This document shows, one piece after another, positions 1 through 6,326 of a stretch of 17,879 bases of DNA. Under the pieces are notes generated by a model, which was not told the origin of the DNA, did not search any database, and saw only the letters and a list, made by a program, of their open reading frames with translations. The translations under genes and the position numbers were made by a program. This DNA comes from an uncultured Burkholderiaceae bacterium. Lineage in GTDB: Bacteria; Pseudomonadota; Gammaproteobacteria; Burkholderiales; Burkholderiaceae_F. The stretch covers positions 1 to 17,879 of the forward strand of contig CALGWX010000105.1 of the NCBI GenBank assembly GCA_937936215.1. The letters run 5' to 3'. The first letter of the stretch is position 1; each line of letters starts with the position of its first letter.

Positions 1-1
1 C

Positions 2-208
2 GAGGTCAGCCCCGAGGCGTTGCGGCACACGTATCTCGCCTTCCTGGTTCGCCAGGGCGCACGCTTCGCCGACATCACCCGCTGGGTGGGCGAACTCGAC
101 GCCGCGCAGCTGGCCGCCTACAGCGCGCTGGCGCCGCCCGGGGAGAGGATCGACGCCAGCCGCGTGCAGCGCACGTATCCGGCGCTGCTGGAGGCCAACG
201 CGGCGTGA
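2..208 (+). CDS. C-terminal fragment of a tyrosine-recombinase-like protein (5' end outside window)
   Basis: The frame is open from the left edge to a TGA at 206-208, leaving 68 visible residues. Near the start is ALRHTYLAFLVRQG, which resembles box II (HxLRH) of tyrosine recombinases/XerC-type integrases, and about 30 residues later comes AAYSAL, where the nucleophilic tyrosine would fall. Two usual catalytic positions look changed: the His two residues before the LR is Glu, and the following GH/GW position reads GE. The visible part is therefore a degenerate or non-catalytic member of the fold, or a different family that shares it. The rest of the protein is missing, so the function is not assignable. 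It ends 8 bases before the 3' end of the convergent tRNA-Ser gene. Confidence that it is coding is high; confidence in the family is moderate. Confidence 0.6.
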   Translation, partial: EVSPEALRHTYLAFLVRQGARFADITRWVGELDAAQLAAYSALAPPGERIDASRVQRTYPALLEANAA

Positions 209-216
209 GGGGGTGC

Positions 217-304
217 TGGCGGAAGCGGTGAGATTCGAACTCACGAGCCCTTGCGGGCTGCCGGTTTTCAAGACCGGTGCCTTAAACCCCTCGGCCACGC
301 TTCC
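217..304 (-). tRNA. tRNA-Ser (anticodon UGA)
   Basis: Read on the minus strand, the gene begins GGAAGCGTGGCCGAG and ends CGCTTCC, discriminator G, then an encoded CCA (219-217). The 7-bp acceptor stem GGAAGCG/CGCTTCC is perfect. The anticodon arm is CCGGT-CTTGAAA-ACCGG, giving anticodon TGA, which reads UCN serine codons. A long variable arm with stem AGCCC/GGGCT, typical of class II tRNAs, precedes a normal T-arm containing GTTCGAATC. The length of 88 nt including CCA fits tRNA-Ser. Confidence 0.97.
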
Positions 305-395
305 GGTGGTGAAGTGTATTTGCGCTGCCGGTTTTGTCTTCGGCCGGCGGCTACCACCGATCTCCGGTTCGAGCCGCCGCGCCGCCTCTCACCCG

Positions 396-902
396 CTACG
401 GCGCCCGCATCGCGCGCCGCGCCTCGTCGATCGCGGCGGTGAGATAGGCGTCGTAGAAGCCGGCCGAGTCGATGCCGACCAGCGGTGCGCCGGTCGGCTG
501 CAACGACGCCTCGACCAATTGCACCACCGGCACCGCACGCACGCCGAAGCGGGCCGCGAAAGCGGCCTCGGTGTCGGGCTTGCCATCGAGGCCGATGAAG
601 CTGCGGCGGCTCGTGATCTCCACCTCGCGGATCAGCAGGTCGCTGCCTTCCTTCAGCCGCGGCGCCAGGTAGTTGCGCCTGACCTCGATGCAGTAGGGGC
701 AGCCAGGCGTGCTGAAGAACAACAGCAGCGGCACGCGGCCGCGGCGCATCTGCGCGGCCAGCCGCCGCAGGTCATCGATGCGCGGCAGCTCGGCCGCCGC
801 CACGCGCTGCGCCCGGGCGGCGGGGGCCAGCCCGGTCAGGGGCGCGATGGCCAGGCGAGCCAGCGCCCTGCGCCTGCCATCGAGGCGTGCAGCGCGCGTC
901 AC
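396..902 (-). CDS. Exported thioredoxin-fold protein, SoxS/SoxW-like thiol reductase, last gene of the sox operon
   Basis: The product has 168 residues with an N-terminal Arg-rich then hydrophobic stretch ending in Ala-Arg-Ala (about residue 31), consistent with an export signal. The redox motif TPGC68-P-Y-C71 lies in a typical beta-strand/helix context (PLLLFF before it), and VPV with Pro125 matches the cis-proline loop. In Paracoccus, SoxS and SoxW are periplasmic thiol-disulfide proteins that keep SoxY active. The short length and the PGCxYC motif point to that role, but I cannot separate SoxS from SoxW by eye. The likely start is GTG at 902, 14 bases after the soxB stop, with no convincing Shine-Dalgarno, so translation may be coupled to soxB. 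A longer open frame in this register runs back through soxB but is out of frame with it and is not real. Confidence 0.85.
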   Translation of the reverse strand: MTRAARLDGRRRALARLAIAPLTGLAPAARAQRVAAAELPRIDDLRRLAAQMRRGRVPLLLFFSTPGCPYCIEVRRNYLAPRLKEGSDLLIREVEITSRRSFIGLDGKPDTEAAFAARFGVRAVPVVQLVEASLQPTGAPLVGIDSAGFYDAYLTAAIDEARRAMRAP

Positions 903-916
903 GTGACGACGCGGAA

Positions 917-2638
917 TCAGGCCAGGCCGGCGTTGCCGGCCATGCCCTTGATGACCGGCGTGTTCAGCTTCGGCGCCTTCAGGACCTTCTGGTCGCGCAG
1001 GTACCTGGCGACGACATCCCAGACCAGCTCGCCGGTCACGCCTTCCTGCACCGACGCCCAGCCCGCGACCTTGTAGGTCTTGTTTGGCTCGATGGGCTTG
1101 CCCTTCAACGTCATGTCGCTTATCCGCTTGCCCATGGTGGCGTTCGGGTCGATCGCATAAGACAGACCGCCGACGCGGACCATGTCGCCGCCCTGCTGCA
1201 GGTAGGGATCCGGGTTGAACAGGTTGTCGGCGACGTCCTCGAGCACCGTCTTGATCATCTCGCCGGTCATCTCGGTCACCGTGCTCGCGCCGTAGGTGAT
1301 CGCGGTCTGGTCGAGCACGTGCTCCATCAGGATGTCCTGCCCCGGCAGCAGCGTCGTGCCCCAGCGGAAGCCGGGCGAGAAGGCGATGTCGGCGCCCCGC
1401 ACCGCGATCAGCGCGTCGCAGATCACCTGGTCGAAAGTGCCGTTGAAGTTGCCGCGGCGGAACAGCAGCCCCTCGGTGACGGCGAGCTTCTCGTTCAGCT
1501 TGGCCTCGTAGGGCGCGCGCACCTTCTTGATGTACGCCGCCATTTCGGCGTCGGCCGGCAGCAGATTGGAGAAGACGGGCAGCAGCTTGTAGCGGAAGTC
1601 GGTGACCTTGCCGCCCTTGACCTCGAAGTCGAGCACGCCGAGGAACTTGCCGTTGCTGCCGGCGTTGGTGACCAGCGTCTGCCCGCCCGCGTTCTTGACG
1701 ATCGACGGCGCCGGCACGCCGTCGTGCGTGTGGCCGCCGAGGATGGCGTCGATGCCGCGAACGCGGCTCGCCATCTTCAGGTCCACGTCCATACCGTTGT
1801 GCGACAGGACGACGACGACCTGCGCGCCCTTGCCGCGGGCCTCGTCGACCCACTTCTGCATCGTGTCGTCCTTGATGCCGAAGCTCCAGTCGGCCACCAG
1901 GTGGCGCGGGTTGGCGATCGGCGTGTAGGGGAAGGCCTGGCCGATGACCGCCACCTTGACGCCGTTCATTTCCTTCAGCGTGTAGGCGGGGAAGACCTGG
2001 TCGCCGAAGTCGGCGGTGACCACGTTCTGCGCCACGAAGTCGATCTTGCCCTTGAAGTCGCGCTCGACGATCTCCTGCACGCGCTTCATGCCATAGGTCA
2101 TCTCCCAATGCGGGGTCATGACGTCGACCGTCAGCAACTTGCACGCATCCACCATGTCCTGGGCGTTGGTCCACAGCGCCGTGCCGGAGCCCTGCCAGGT
2201 GTCGCCGCCGTCGAGCAGCAACGCGCCGGGGCGGCTGGCCTTCAGCCGCTTGACCAGGGTGGCCAGGTGCGCGAAACCGCCGACGCGGCCATAGGTCTTC
2301 GCCGCCGACTCGAAGTCCAGGAACGTGAACGCGTGCGCCTCGATCGTCCGCGGCGCGATGCCGAAGTGCTTCAGCAGGTGCTCGCCGACCAGGTGCGGCG
2401 GCTTGCCGGCGGAGTCGCCGACCCCCAGGTTGACGCTCGGCTCGCGGAAATACACCGGCAGCAGCTGCGCGTGGCAATCGGTGAAGTGCAGGAAGTGCAC
2501 GTTGCCGAAGCGCGGCACGTCGTACATCTTCGCCGCGGCCCCCGGCTGCTGCGCCAGCACGTCGCGGGCGCTGATCGGCATGCCGGCGGCGGCGGCCACG
2601 GCAAGCACCTGCATGAACTCGCGTCGGTTCATCGACAT
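917..2638 (-). CDS. soxB: SoxB, thiosulfohydrolase (S-sulfosulfanyl-L-cysteine sulfohydrolase)
   Basis: The product has 573 residues. SoxB is the periplasmic dimanganese enzyme that hydrolyses sulfate from the thiosulfonate group carried on SoxY. The N-terminus NRREFMQVL followed by a hydrophobic Ala-rich stretch and VLAQ is a twin-arginine signal, expected because the metal centre is loaded before export. Metallophosphoesterase/5'-nucleotidase-type motifs are visible: FTDCH (Asp54, His56), LLDGGDTWQGSG (143-152), HWE (177-179), LSHNGMD (His280) and GGHTHDG (301-307). The length is normal for SoxB. The start ATG at 2638 has AGAGGA about 7 bases upstream; a second ATG two codons later is possible. 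It lies 20 bases after the TlpA-like gene. Confidence 0.97.
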   Translation of the reverse strand: MSMNRREFMQVLAVAAAAGMPISARDVLAQQPGAAAKMYDVPRFGNVHFLHFTDCHAQLLPVYFREPSVNLGVGDSAGKPPHLVGEHLLKHFGIAPRTIEAHAFTFLDFESAAKTYGRVGGFAHLATLVKRLKASRPGALLLDGGDTWQGSGTALWTNAQDMVDACKLLTVDVMTPHWEMTYGMKRVQEIVERDFKGKIDFVAQNVVTADFGDQVFPAYTLKEMNGVKVAVIGQAFPYTPIANPRHLVADWSFGIKDDTMQKWVDEARGKGAQVVVVLSHNGMDVDLKMASRVRGIDAILGGHTHDGVPAPSIVKNAGGQTLVTNAGSNGKFLGVLDFEVKGGKVTDFRYKLLPVFSNLLPADAEMAAYIKKVRAPYEAKLNEKLAVTEGLLFRRGNFNGTFDQVICDALIAVRGADIAFSPGFRWGTTLLPGQDILMEHVLDQTAITYGASTVTEMTGEMIKTVLEDVADNLFNPDPYLQQGGDMVRVGGLSYAIDPNATMGKRISDMTLKGKPIEPNKTYKVAGWASVQEGVTGELVWDVVARYLRDQKVLKAPKLNTPVIKGMAGNAGLA

Positions 2639-2658
2639 CGTGAAATCCTCTTGGGTTG

Positions 2659-3165
2659 CTATTTGCTGGTCGCGAAGCGCATCAGGCCCGCGATGTCCTC
2701 GGGAAACATCTCGCCCTGCTCGCGGAAGACCACCCGTCCCGCCGGGTCGACGACGTAGACCTCGGGCAGCGTCCGCCGCTTGCCGAACCAGCGCTCGACC
2801 TGTGGCCCGCTGAGCGCAGCCGCGAAGGTGTAGCCGTGTTTGGCGAGGTAATCACGCGCTGCCTGCGGCGTCTTGTCGAGCGTGAAACCGAGCACCAGCA
2901 GGCCGCGGTCGCGGCCGGCCTCGTGCAGCTTCTGGATGTGCGGATTCTGCTTGGCGCAGAACGGGCACCAGGACGCCCACATCTGCACCACGACCGTCTG
3001 CCGCTGCAACTCGGCGGCGCGCAGCACGCGCCCGTCGACCAACGTGATGTCGGTCCAGCGGATCGCCGCCCCGTCCGCGACGGCCGCGTTGGCGGCCGCC
3101 AGCACGCACGCCGGTAGCGCAAGGAGCAAGCGCCGGCGAACGGCGGAAGGCTTCGATTCGGTCAC
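2659..3165 (-). CDS. Exported TlpA/ResA-like thioredoxin of the sox operon
   Basis: The product has 168 residues: a basic then hydrophobic N-terminus (RRRLLLALPACVLAAANA, residues 10-27) that looks like a Sec signal, then a TlpA-type fold. The active site is ASWC67-P-F-C70, with a Thr-Leu-Pro134 cis-proline loop and a C-terminal VDPAGRVVFREQG strand typical of AhpC/TSA-Redoxin relatives. Such proteins reduce cysteine pairs in the periplasm using electrons from CcdA/DsbD-type membrane proteins; no such partner is in this window. It sits between soxX (68 b gap) and soxB (20 b gap) and may serve as SoxW. The start is GTG at 3165, preceded by a C-rich stretch without a Shine-Dalgarno. No better in-frame start exists upstream, and the next candidates would remove the signal. 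Confidence 0.88.
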   Translation of the reverse strand: MTESKPSAVRRRLLLALPACVLAAANAAVADGAAIRWTDITLVDGRVLRAAELQRQTVVVQMWASWCPFCAKQNPHIQKLHEAGRDRGLLVLGFTLDKTPQAARDYLAKHGYTFAAALSGPQVERWFGKRRTLPEVYVVDPAGRVVFREQGEMFPEDIAGLMRFATSK

Positions 3166-3233
3166 GGAGGGGGAAATGGCGCGGCTGGCGCTGCGGGCGC
3201 CGGCCGCGCGTTATGGCAGGGTGCAGCGCGCGC

Positions 3234-3854
3234 CTACTTGTTCACCGGCGATTCCGGGTCGAGCAGCAGCGCCATCACGTCGCGAATCTGCTCCTCGGTG
3301 AGGATGCCCGCTTCCCCGAAGCGCGGCATCGACGAACAGGCGTTGTAGGCGTGCGTGTTCCAGATCTTCGCCCACGTGTACCGCTTGATGTCCTCGCTGT
3401 AGCCGCGCAGCTTGCCGTAGTTGTACAGCGACGGACCGATGTTGCCGAACGAGATCTCGGCCTTGCTGAGCTGATGGCAGGCGTAGCAGTTGCCGCCCGC
3501 GGGCGTGTCCGGCTTGTCGCTCCACTGCAGGCCCACGCCAGTCTGCGCGATGCGCTCGCCCTTCTTGTAATCGCCGAGCCACTTGCCGTCGGTCGGGAAC
3601 TTGACGGCGGCCAGCGCCTGCTTCTCCAGCCGTTGGCGCACATCCTTCGGCGGGTTGTTGTGGGTCTCGGAGCAGATGCGCTGCAGCTCGGTCTGGTTCA
3701 GGCGGTCGACCTTGGCGATGCCGCGGTCCTTAAAGCTCGCCTTGATCACGGCCATCGTCTCTTCCTGGGTGGGCGGCGTGTACGTCGCGCAACCCGCCAC
3801 CACCGCAGCCACGGCGGCCGCGGCCGCCGCCAGCACTAGCGTTTTCGTCGTCAT
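3234..3854 (-). CDS. soxX: SoxX, monoheme cytochrome c subunit of SoxAX, predicted lipoprotein
   Basis: The product has 206 residues. SoxX pairs with SoxA as the L-cysteine S-thiosulfotransferase that attaches thiosulfate to SoxY. The heme site is CYACH (123-127), followed by the SoxX-like segment IGPSLYNYGKLRGYS. Met176 in CSSMPRFG is the expected distal heme ligand. The N-terminus is MTTKTL, a long Ala/Val stretch and V-A-G-C22, a good lipobox, so this SoxX is probably lipid-anchored. Two further cysteines are present, C61 and C173. I chose ATG 3854, 16 bases after the soxA stop and preceded by GGGAGG and CAGG. A longer frame starting at 3908 overlaps soxA and adds residues that would disrupt the signal. 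Confidence 0.95.
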   Translation of the reverse strand: MTTKTLVLAAAAAAVAAVVAGCATYTPPTQEETMAVIKASFKDRGIAKVDRLNQTELQRICSETHNNPPKDVRQRLEKQALAAVKFPTDGKWLGDYKKGERIAQTGVGLQWSDKPDTPAGGNCYACHQLSKAEISFGNIGPSLYNYGKLRGYSEDIKRYTWAKIWNTHAYNACSSMPRFGEAGILTEEQIRDVMALLLDPESPVNK

Positions 3855-3870
3855 GTTAGCCTGCCTCCCG

Positions 3871-4704
3871 TCAGCGCTTGATCGCGGGCGAGTCCATCTT
3901 GCCGCCATTGGCCTTCACGCCAAGGAAGGTGATGAGATCGATCGTCCCCTGCGAAATGAAGATCGGCTCCGGCCAGCGCTGCTGGCGGAAGCAGTCGTTG
4001 ATCCGCCACTGCATCGTCCGCAGGGCGCCCTGCGAGACGCGATAGGCGGGCCAGGTCGCGAATGCGCGCTGCGCCGGCTCCGGCTTTTCGAAGTTGGGCA
4101 GGTCCTGCAGGCGGATGCGCTGGCCGTCGACCCCATGGCAGGTCGAGCAGGCAAAGTCGTACGGGCCGGCGCGCATGTAGAACAGTTGCTTGCCGCGATC
4201 GAACGCGGCCCGCTCCTTCGGGTGCTTCTGCGGCACCGCGATCGTGTGGCCGCGCGACTGCTCGACGACGTAGGTGGTGATCGCCTCGATGTCCGTCGGC
4301 CGCTGGCCCGCGCCGGAAAACGGGCTCTTGACCAGCGCCGCCCGGTCGAACCCCTGCAGCGTGACCATGCAGTGCACCAGGCGCGCCTCGAAGTCCATCA
4401 CCTGGTCGACGTCGGCGAAATAGCGCGGCAGCTGCGCGTACGCGCCCTTGACCACGCCGGGGCCGAGGCCGATATCGCATTGCTCGAGCGAGGCGTTCTT
4501 CGGCCCGCGCTTCGTCTTCCACAGTTCCTCGCCGCGAACGACCAGGAGTTCCGCCGGATTGCCCTCCTGCAGCATCTGGCGATAACGCTCGATCTCCTCG
4601 ATCGTCCGGTCCTTTTCCTGTGCCCCGGCTGCGGCGGCGGTCAGTGCGATGGCGATCGCGGCCGACCAACCCCGGAAAGAGTGTGGTGGCATGCTTCTTC
4701 CCAT
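3871..4704 (-). CDS. soxA: SoxA, cytochrome c subunit of SoxAX thiosulfotransferase (single-heme form)
   Basis: The product has 277 residues with a Sec-type signal ending in AAAAGAQ (about residue 29). Only one heme motif is present, CSTCH (186-190). Cys238, in the segment RINDCFRQQRWPEP, is the catalytic cysteine that ligates the heme iron and carries persulfide in this family. The N-terminal half keeps the fold of the lost first heme domain but has only isolated Cys76 and Cys112. In single-heme SoxA proteins these are expected to form a disulfide. ATG 4704 has GAGGAG 5 bases upstream. It lies 31 bases after the DsrE-like gene and 16 bases before soxX. Confidence 0.97.
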   Translation of the reverse strand: MGRSMPPHSFRGWSAAIAIALTAAAAGAQEKDRTIEEIERYRQMLQEGNPAELLVVRGEELWKTKRGPKNASLEQCDIGLGPGVVKGAYAQLPRYFADVDQVMDFEARLVHCMVTLQGFDRAALVKSPFSGAGQRPTDIEAITTYVVEQSRGHTIAVPQKHPKERAAFDRGKQLFYMRAGPYDFACSTCHGVDGQRIRLQDLPNFEKPEPAQRAFATWPAYRVSQGALRTMQWRINDCFRQQRWPEPIFISQGTIDLITFLGVKANGGKMDSPAIKR

Positions 4705-4735
4705 GTGAGCTCCTCGTGTCGTTGTCGGACTTGGG

Positions 4736-5182
4736 TCAGGGACGCAAGTAGGCGTAACCCCACTTGAACTGCAGATTGGCCGCCTCGGCCACGCCCGATG
4801 GCACGACCGTCACCTCGGAAAGGACCTTCGTCCGGTCGATCTTGCGCGCCACCAGGGTGTTGTTGCAGAGACGGAAGTCGACGCCCTTGGACTTGAGGTC
4901 CTGGATCGCGACCTCGAACGGGTTGCCGTTGCGGTCCTTGGCGCCTTCGAGCATGAACTGGATGCCGTCGCCGTTGCCGACGACGACGATCTGCGCGTTC
5001 GGATCGGCATTGAGATGGTTGCGCACGTTACCGATCGCGCGCTGCGCCTCGTCGAGGCCGTTGGTCAGGTGGTACACGGCCTTGACCGGCTGCTGCTCCT
5101 TTACCGGCGCCGCGCAGCCAGCGACGCCAGCGACGACCACCAGCGCGGCCGCGCCGCGCGCAAAGCTTCCCGGTAAACCCAT
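4736..5182 (-). CDS. DsrE-family lipoprotein within the sox operon
   Basis: The product has 148 residues. An N-terminal hydrophobic stretch ends in V-A-G-C23, a clear lipobox, so the mature protein should be anchored on the outer face of a membrane. The rest matches the DsrE/DsrF-like alpha/beta fold: VKAVYHL strand, helix with NVRNHL, the NAQIVVVGNGDGIQFML segment (63-78), then VDFRLCNNTL with Cys106 where DsrE-type sulfur carriers have a reactive cysteine. Classic DsrE proteins are cytoplasmic sulfur relays, so an exported one beside SoxYZ and SoxAX suggests a periplasmic sulfane or thiol role; that part is inference. The start ATG 5182 has AAGGAGGGG about 8 bases upstream. The longer frame from 5305 would bury the signal and is rejected. 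It follows soxZ after 210 bases. Confidence 0.9.
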   Translation of the reverse strand: MGLPGSFARGAAALVVVAGVAGCAAPVKEQQPVKAVYHLTNGLDEAQRAIGNVRNHLNADPNAQIVVVGNGDGIQFMLEGAKDRNGNPFEVAIQDLKSKGVDFRLCNNTLVARKIDRTKVLSEVTVVPSGVAEAANLQFKWGYAYLRP

Positions 5183-5354
5183 TGCCTTCCCCTCCTTGTC
5201 AGGCCTTGCGGACAAACGACGCGCTTCGGGTTGTCTCGTCACGAAGCGCGGCGGAACATCGAACATCGGGGCCGCCATCGTCCCGGTGGCTGGCTGCCTC
5301 GGCACAGGGCGCCGGCTCTCGGACGGGACGCGGCCCCGGTGGGCACGCGGCCCC

Positions 5355-5387
5355 GCGGCCGCTGCGGGCCGAAAGGGCCACGGCCGC
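5355..5387 (-). other. GC-rich hairpin downstream of soxZ
   Basis: Arms GCGGCCG (5355-5361) and CGGCCGC (5381-5387) are perfectly complementary, and an inner GGCC/GGCC (5367-5370, 5376-5379) around GAAAG can extend the structure. It lies 5 bases past the soxZ stop on the transcribed strand. No T-run follows, so it is not a canonical Rho-independent terminator. It could stabilise the upstream soxYZ message or mark partial termination or processing. In such GC-rich sequence chance pairing is possible. The rest of the 210-base gap shows no gene. Confidence 0.35.
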
Positions 5388-5392
5388 CGCGA

Positions 5393-5704
5393 TCAGTTGA
5401 TCACCGCCTTGTCGGTGCGGCTCTCCCCCTTGTTGTCGACCCAGGTGACCGTCAGTTCATCGCCTTTCTTGCCACCGGTGAACTTGAACTGCAGGTATGG
5501 GTTCTTCGACACTGCCGGCCCCCACTCGGCCGACAGCACCGTCTTGCCGCCGTGAGTGACGGTCACGGTCTGGATGAAGTGCGCCGGTACCAGGTTGCCG
5601 GCGGAGTCCCGCCGCTGGCCGCCTTCCATCTCGTGGCTCATGAGCACGCGGACGTCGACGACATCGCCCTGCGCGGTGGCGCGGATTCGCATCGGATCAG
5701 GCAT
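5393..5704 (-). CDS. soxZ: SoxZ, subunit of the SoxYZ sulfur carrier
   Basis: The product has 103 residues, the usual SoxZ size. It is a small all-beta protein without cysteine and without a signal peptide; SoxZ is known to be exported as a complex with Tat-borne SoxY. Family features are RIRA near the start, LMSHEMEGGQRRD (21-33), VPAHFIQTVTV (39-49), SKNPYLQF (66-73) and the C-terminal TVTWVDNKGE strand turn. The start ATG 5704 is preceded by GGGAGA about 7 bases upstream. It follows soxY after 51 bases. Confidence 0.97.
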   Translation of the reverse strand: MPDPMRIRATAQGDVVDVRVLMSHEMEGGQRRDSAGNLVPAHFIQTVTVTHGGKTVLSAEWGPAVSKNPYLQFKFTGGKKGDELTVTWVDNKGESRTDKAVIN

Positions 5705-5755
5705 CAGTTTTCTCCCAACTCGCTAATCAATGTAAATGGACCGGTGCGTGCCGCG

Positions 5756-6220
5756 TCAGCCGCCGCAACCACCGAGGGTGACCTTGACTTCCTTCGAGGC
5801 GACGTAGTACTTGTCGTTTGCCTTGACGACGGCGTAGATGTTCGACGTCTGCCCCATCTTGATCCGCGTGGCGACCTCGGGCGAGGTGCCGGGCGGAATG
5901 TTGAAGCCCGCGGCCAGCATGTTCGGGTTCTTCTCGACCAGGATGTAGACCGCCTGCGTGTTCGGGATCTTGCTGGTCACGCCGACCGGGACCACGGCGC
6001 CGTTTTCGGCGATGTCGGGGGCGGTGATCGAAATGTCAGCGCTTTCGGTCGGCGTGCCGCCCAGCACCTTGTAGGTGTCGGCCAGGCTCTTGGTCTCGAA
6101 GGCGGCCTTGTTCCAGCCCTGCTGCTGGGCCAACGCCTCACGGGTGCTCAGCAGACCCGCCGCGGCGAGCAGGCCAAACACACCGGTCAGCTTCATGAAG
6201 TCGCGACGGTTCTCAGTCAT
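5756..6220 (-). CDS. soxY: SoxY, covalent sulfur-carrier protein
   Basis: The product has 154 residues. A twin-arginine signal (NRRDFMKLTG, then a hydrophobic stretch to EALAQ at about 31) is followed by the SoxY beta domain and the family's C-terminal swinging arm, ending in LGGCGG. Cys152 carries the sulfur substrate through the Sox cycle. I chose ATG 6220, which has GGAGG 6 bases upstream. A frame opening at 6274 adds 18 residues before the Tat signal and crosses this Shine-Dalgarno, so it is unlikely. Upstream lies a 106-base gap after soxD, which could hold a second promoter for the abundantly needed SoxYZ. Confidence 0.97.
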   Translation of the reverse strand: MTENRRDFMKLTGVFGLLAAAGLLSTREALAQQQGWNKAAFETKSLADTYKVLGGTPTESADISITAPDIAENGAVVPVGVTSKIPNTQAVYILVEKNPNMLAAGFNIPPGTSPEVATRIKMGQTSNIYAVVKANDKYYVASKEVKVTLGGCGG

Positions 6221-6239
6221 TGCTTCCTCCAGTTGGTGT

Positions 6240-6274
6240 CGGTCAATCGGGGTAAACGCAGATGTTACGGTCAA
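6240..6274. repeat. Direct repeat CGGTCAA in the soxD-soxY gap
   Basis: The heptamer CGGTCAA occurs at 6240-6246 and 6268-6274, 28 bases apart, in a locally AT-richer stretch upstream of soxY. On the transcribed strand both read TTGACCG, which resembles a sigma-70 -35 element, but no convincing -10 sits at the right distance from either. It may be an internal promoter or regulator site, or chance. Confidence 0.25.
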
Positions 6275-6326
6275 ACGATCGGTACTGCACTCGGGTTACT
6301 GCGGGGGGTATTTCCGGGATCGCCGC

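Noticed and set aside
340..395. Possible terminator after the last sox-operon gene
   Set aside because: Only a 5-bp GCCGG/CCGGC pairing with a large loop and no T-run on the transcribed strand could be found.
213..1076. 287-codon plus-strand frame beginning in the tRNA gene
   Set aside because: It runs through the tRNA-Ser and antisense to the thioredoxin and soxB genes, with no recognisable protein features.
396..2477. Continuous 693-codon minus-strand frame running from inside soxB into the thioredoxin gene
   Set aside because: Only its last 168 codons resemble a protein (thioredoxin fold). The upstream part is an Arg/Gly-rich out-of-frame reading of soxB, so this is not a fusion.
887..2758. 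623-codon plus-strand open frame opposite soxB
   Set aside because: It is the GC-skewed shadow of soxB: low-complexity His/Arg/Ala/Val-rich translation with no recognisable domain, while the minus strand has a complete SoxB with a ribosome site.
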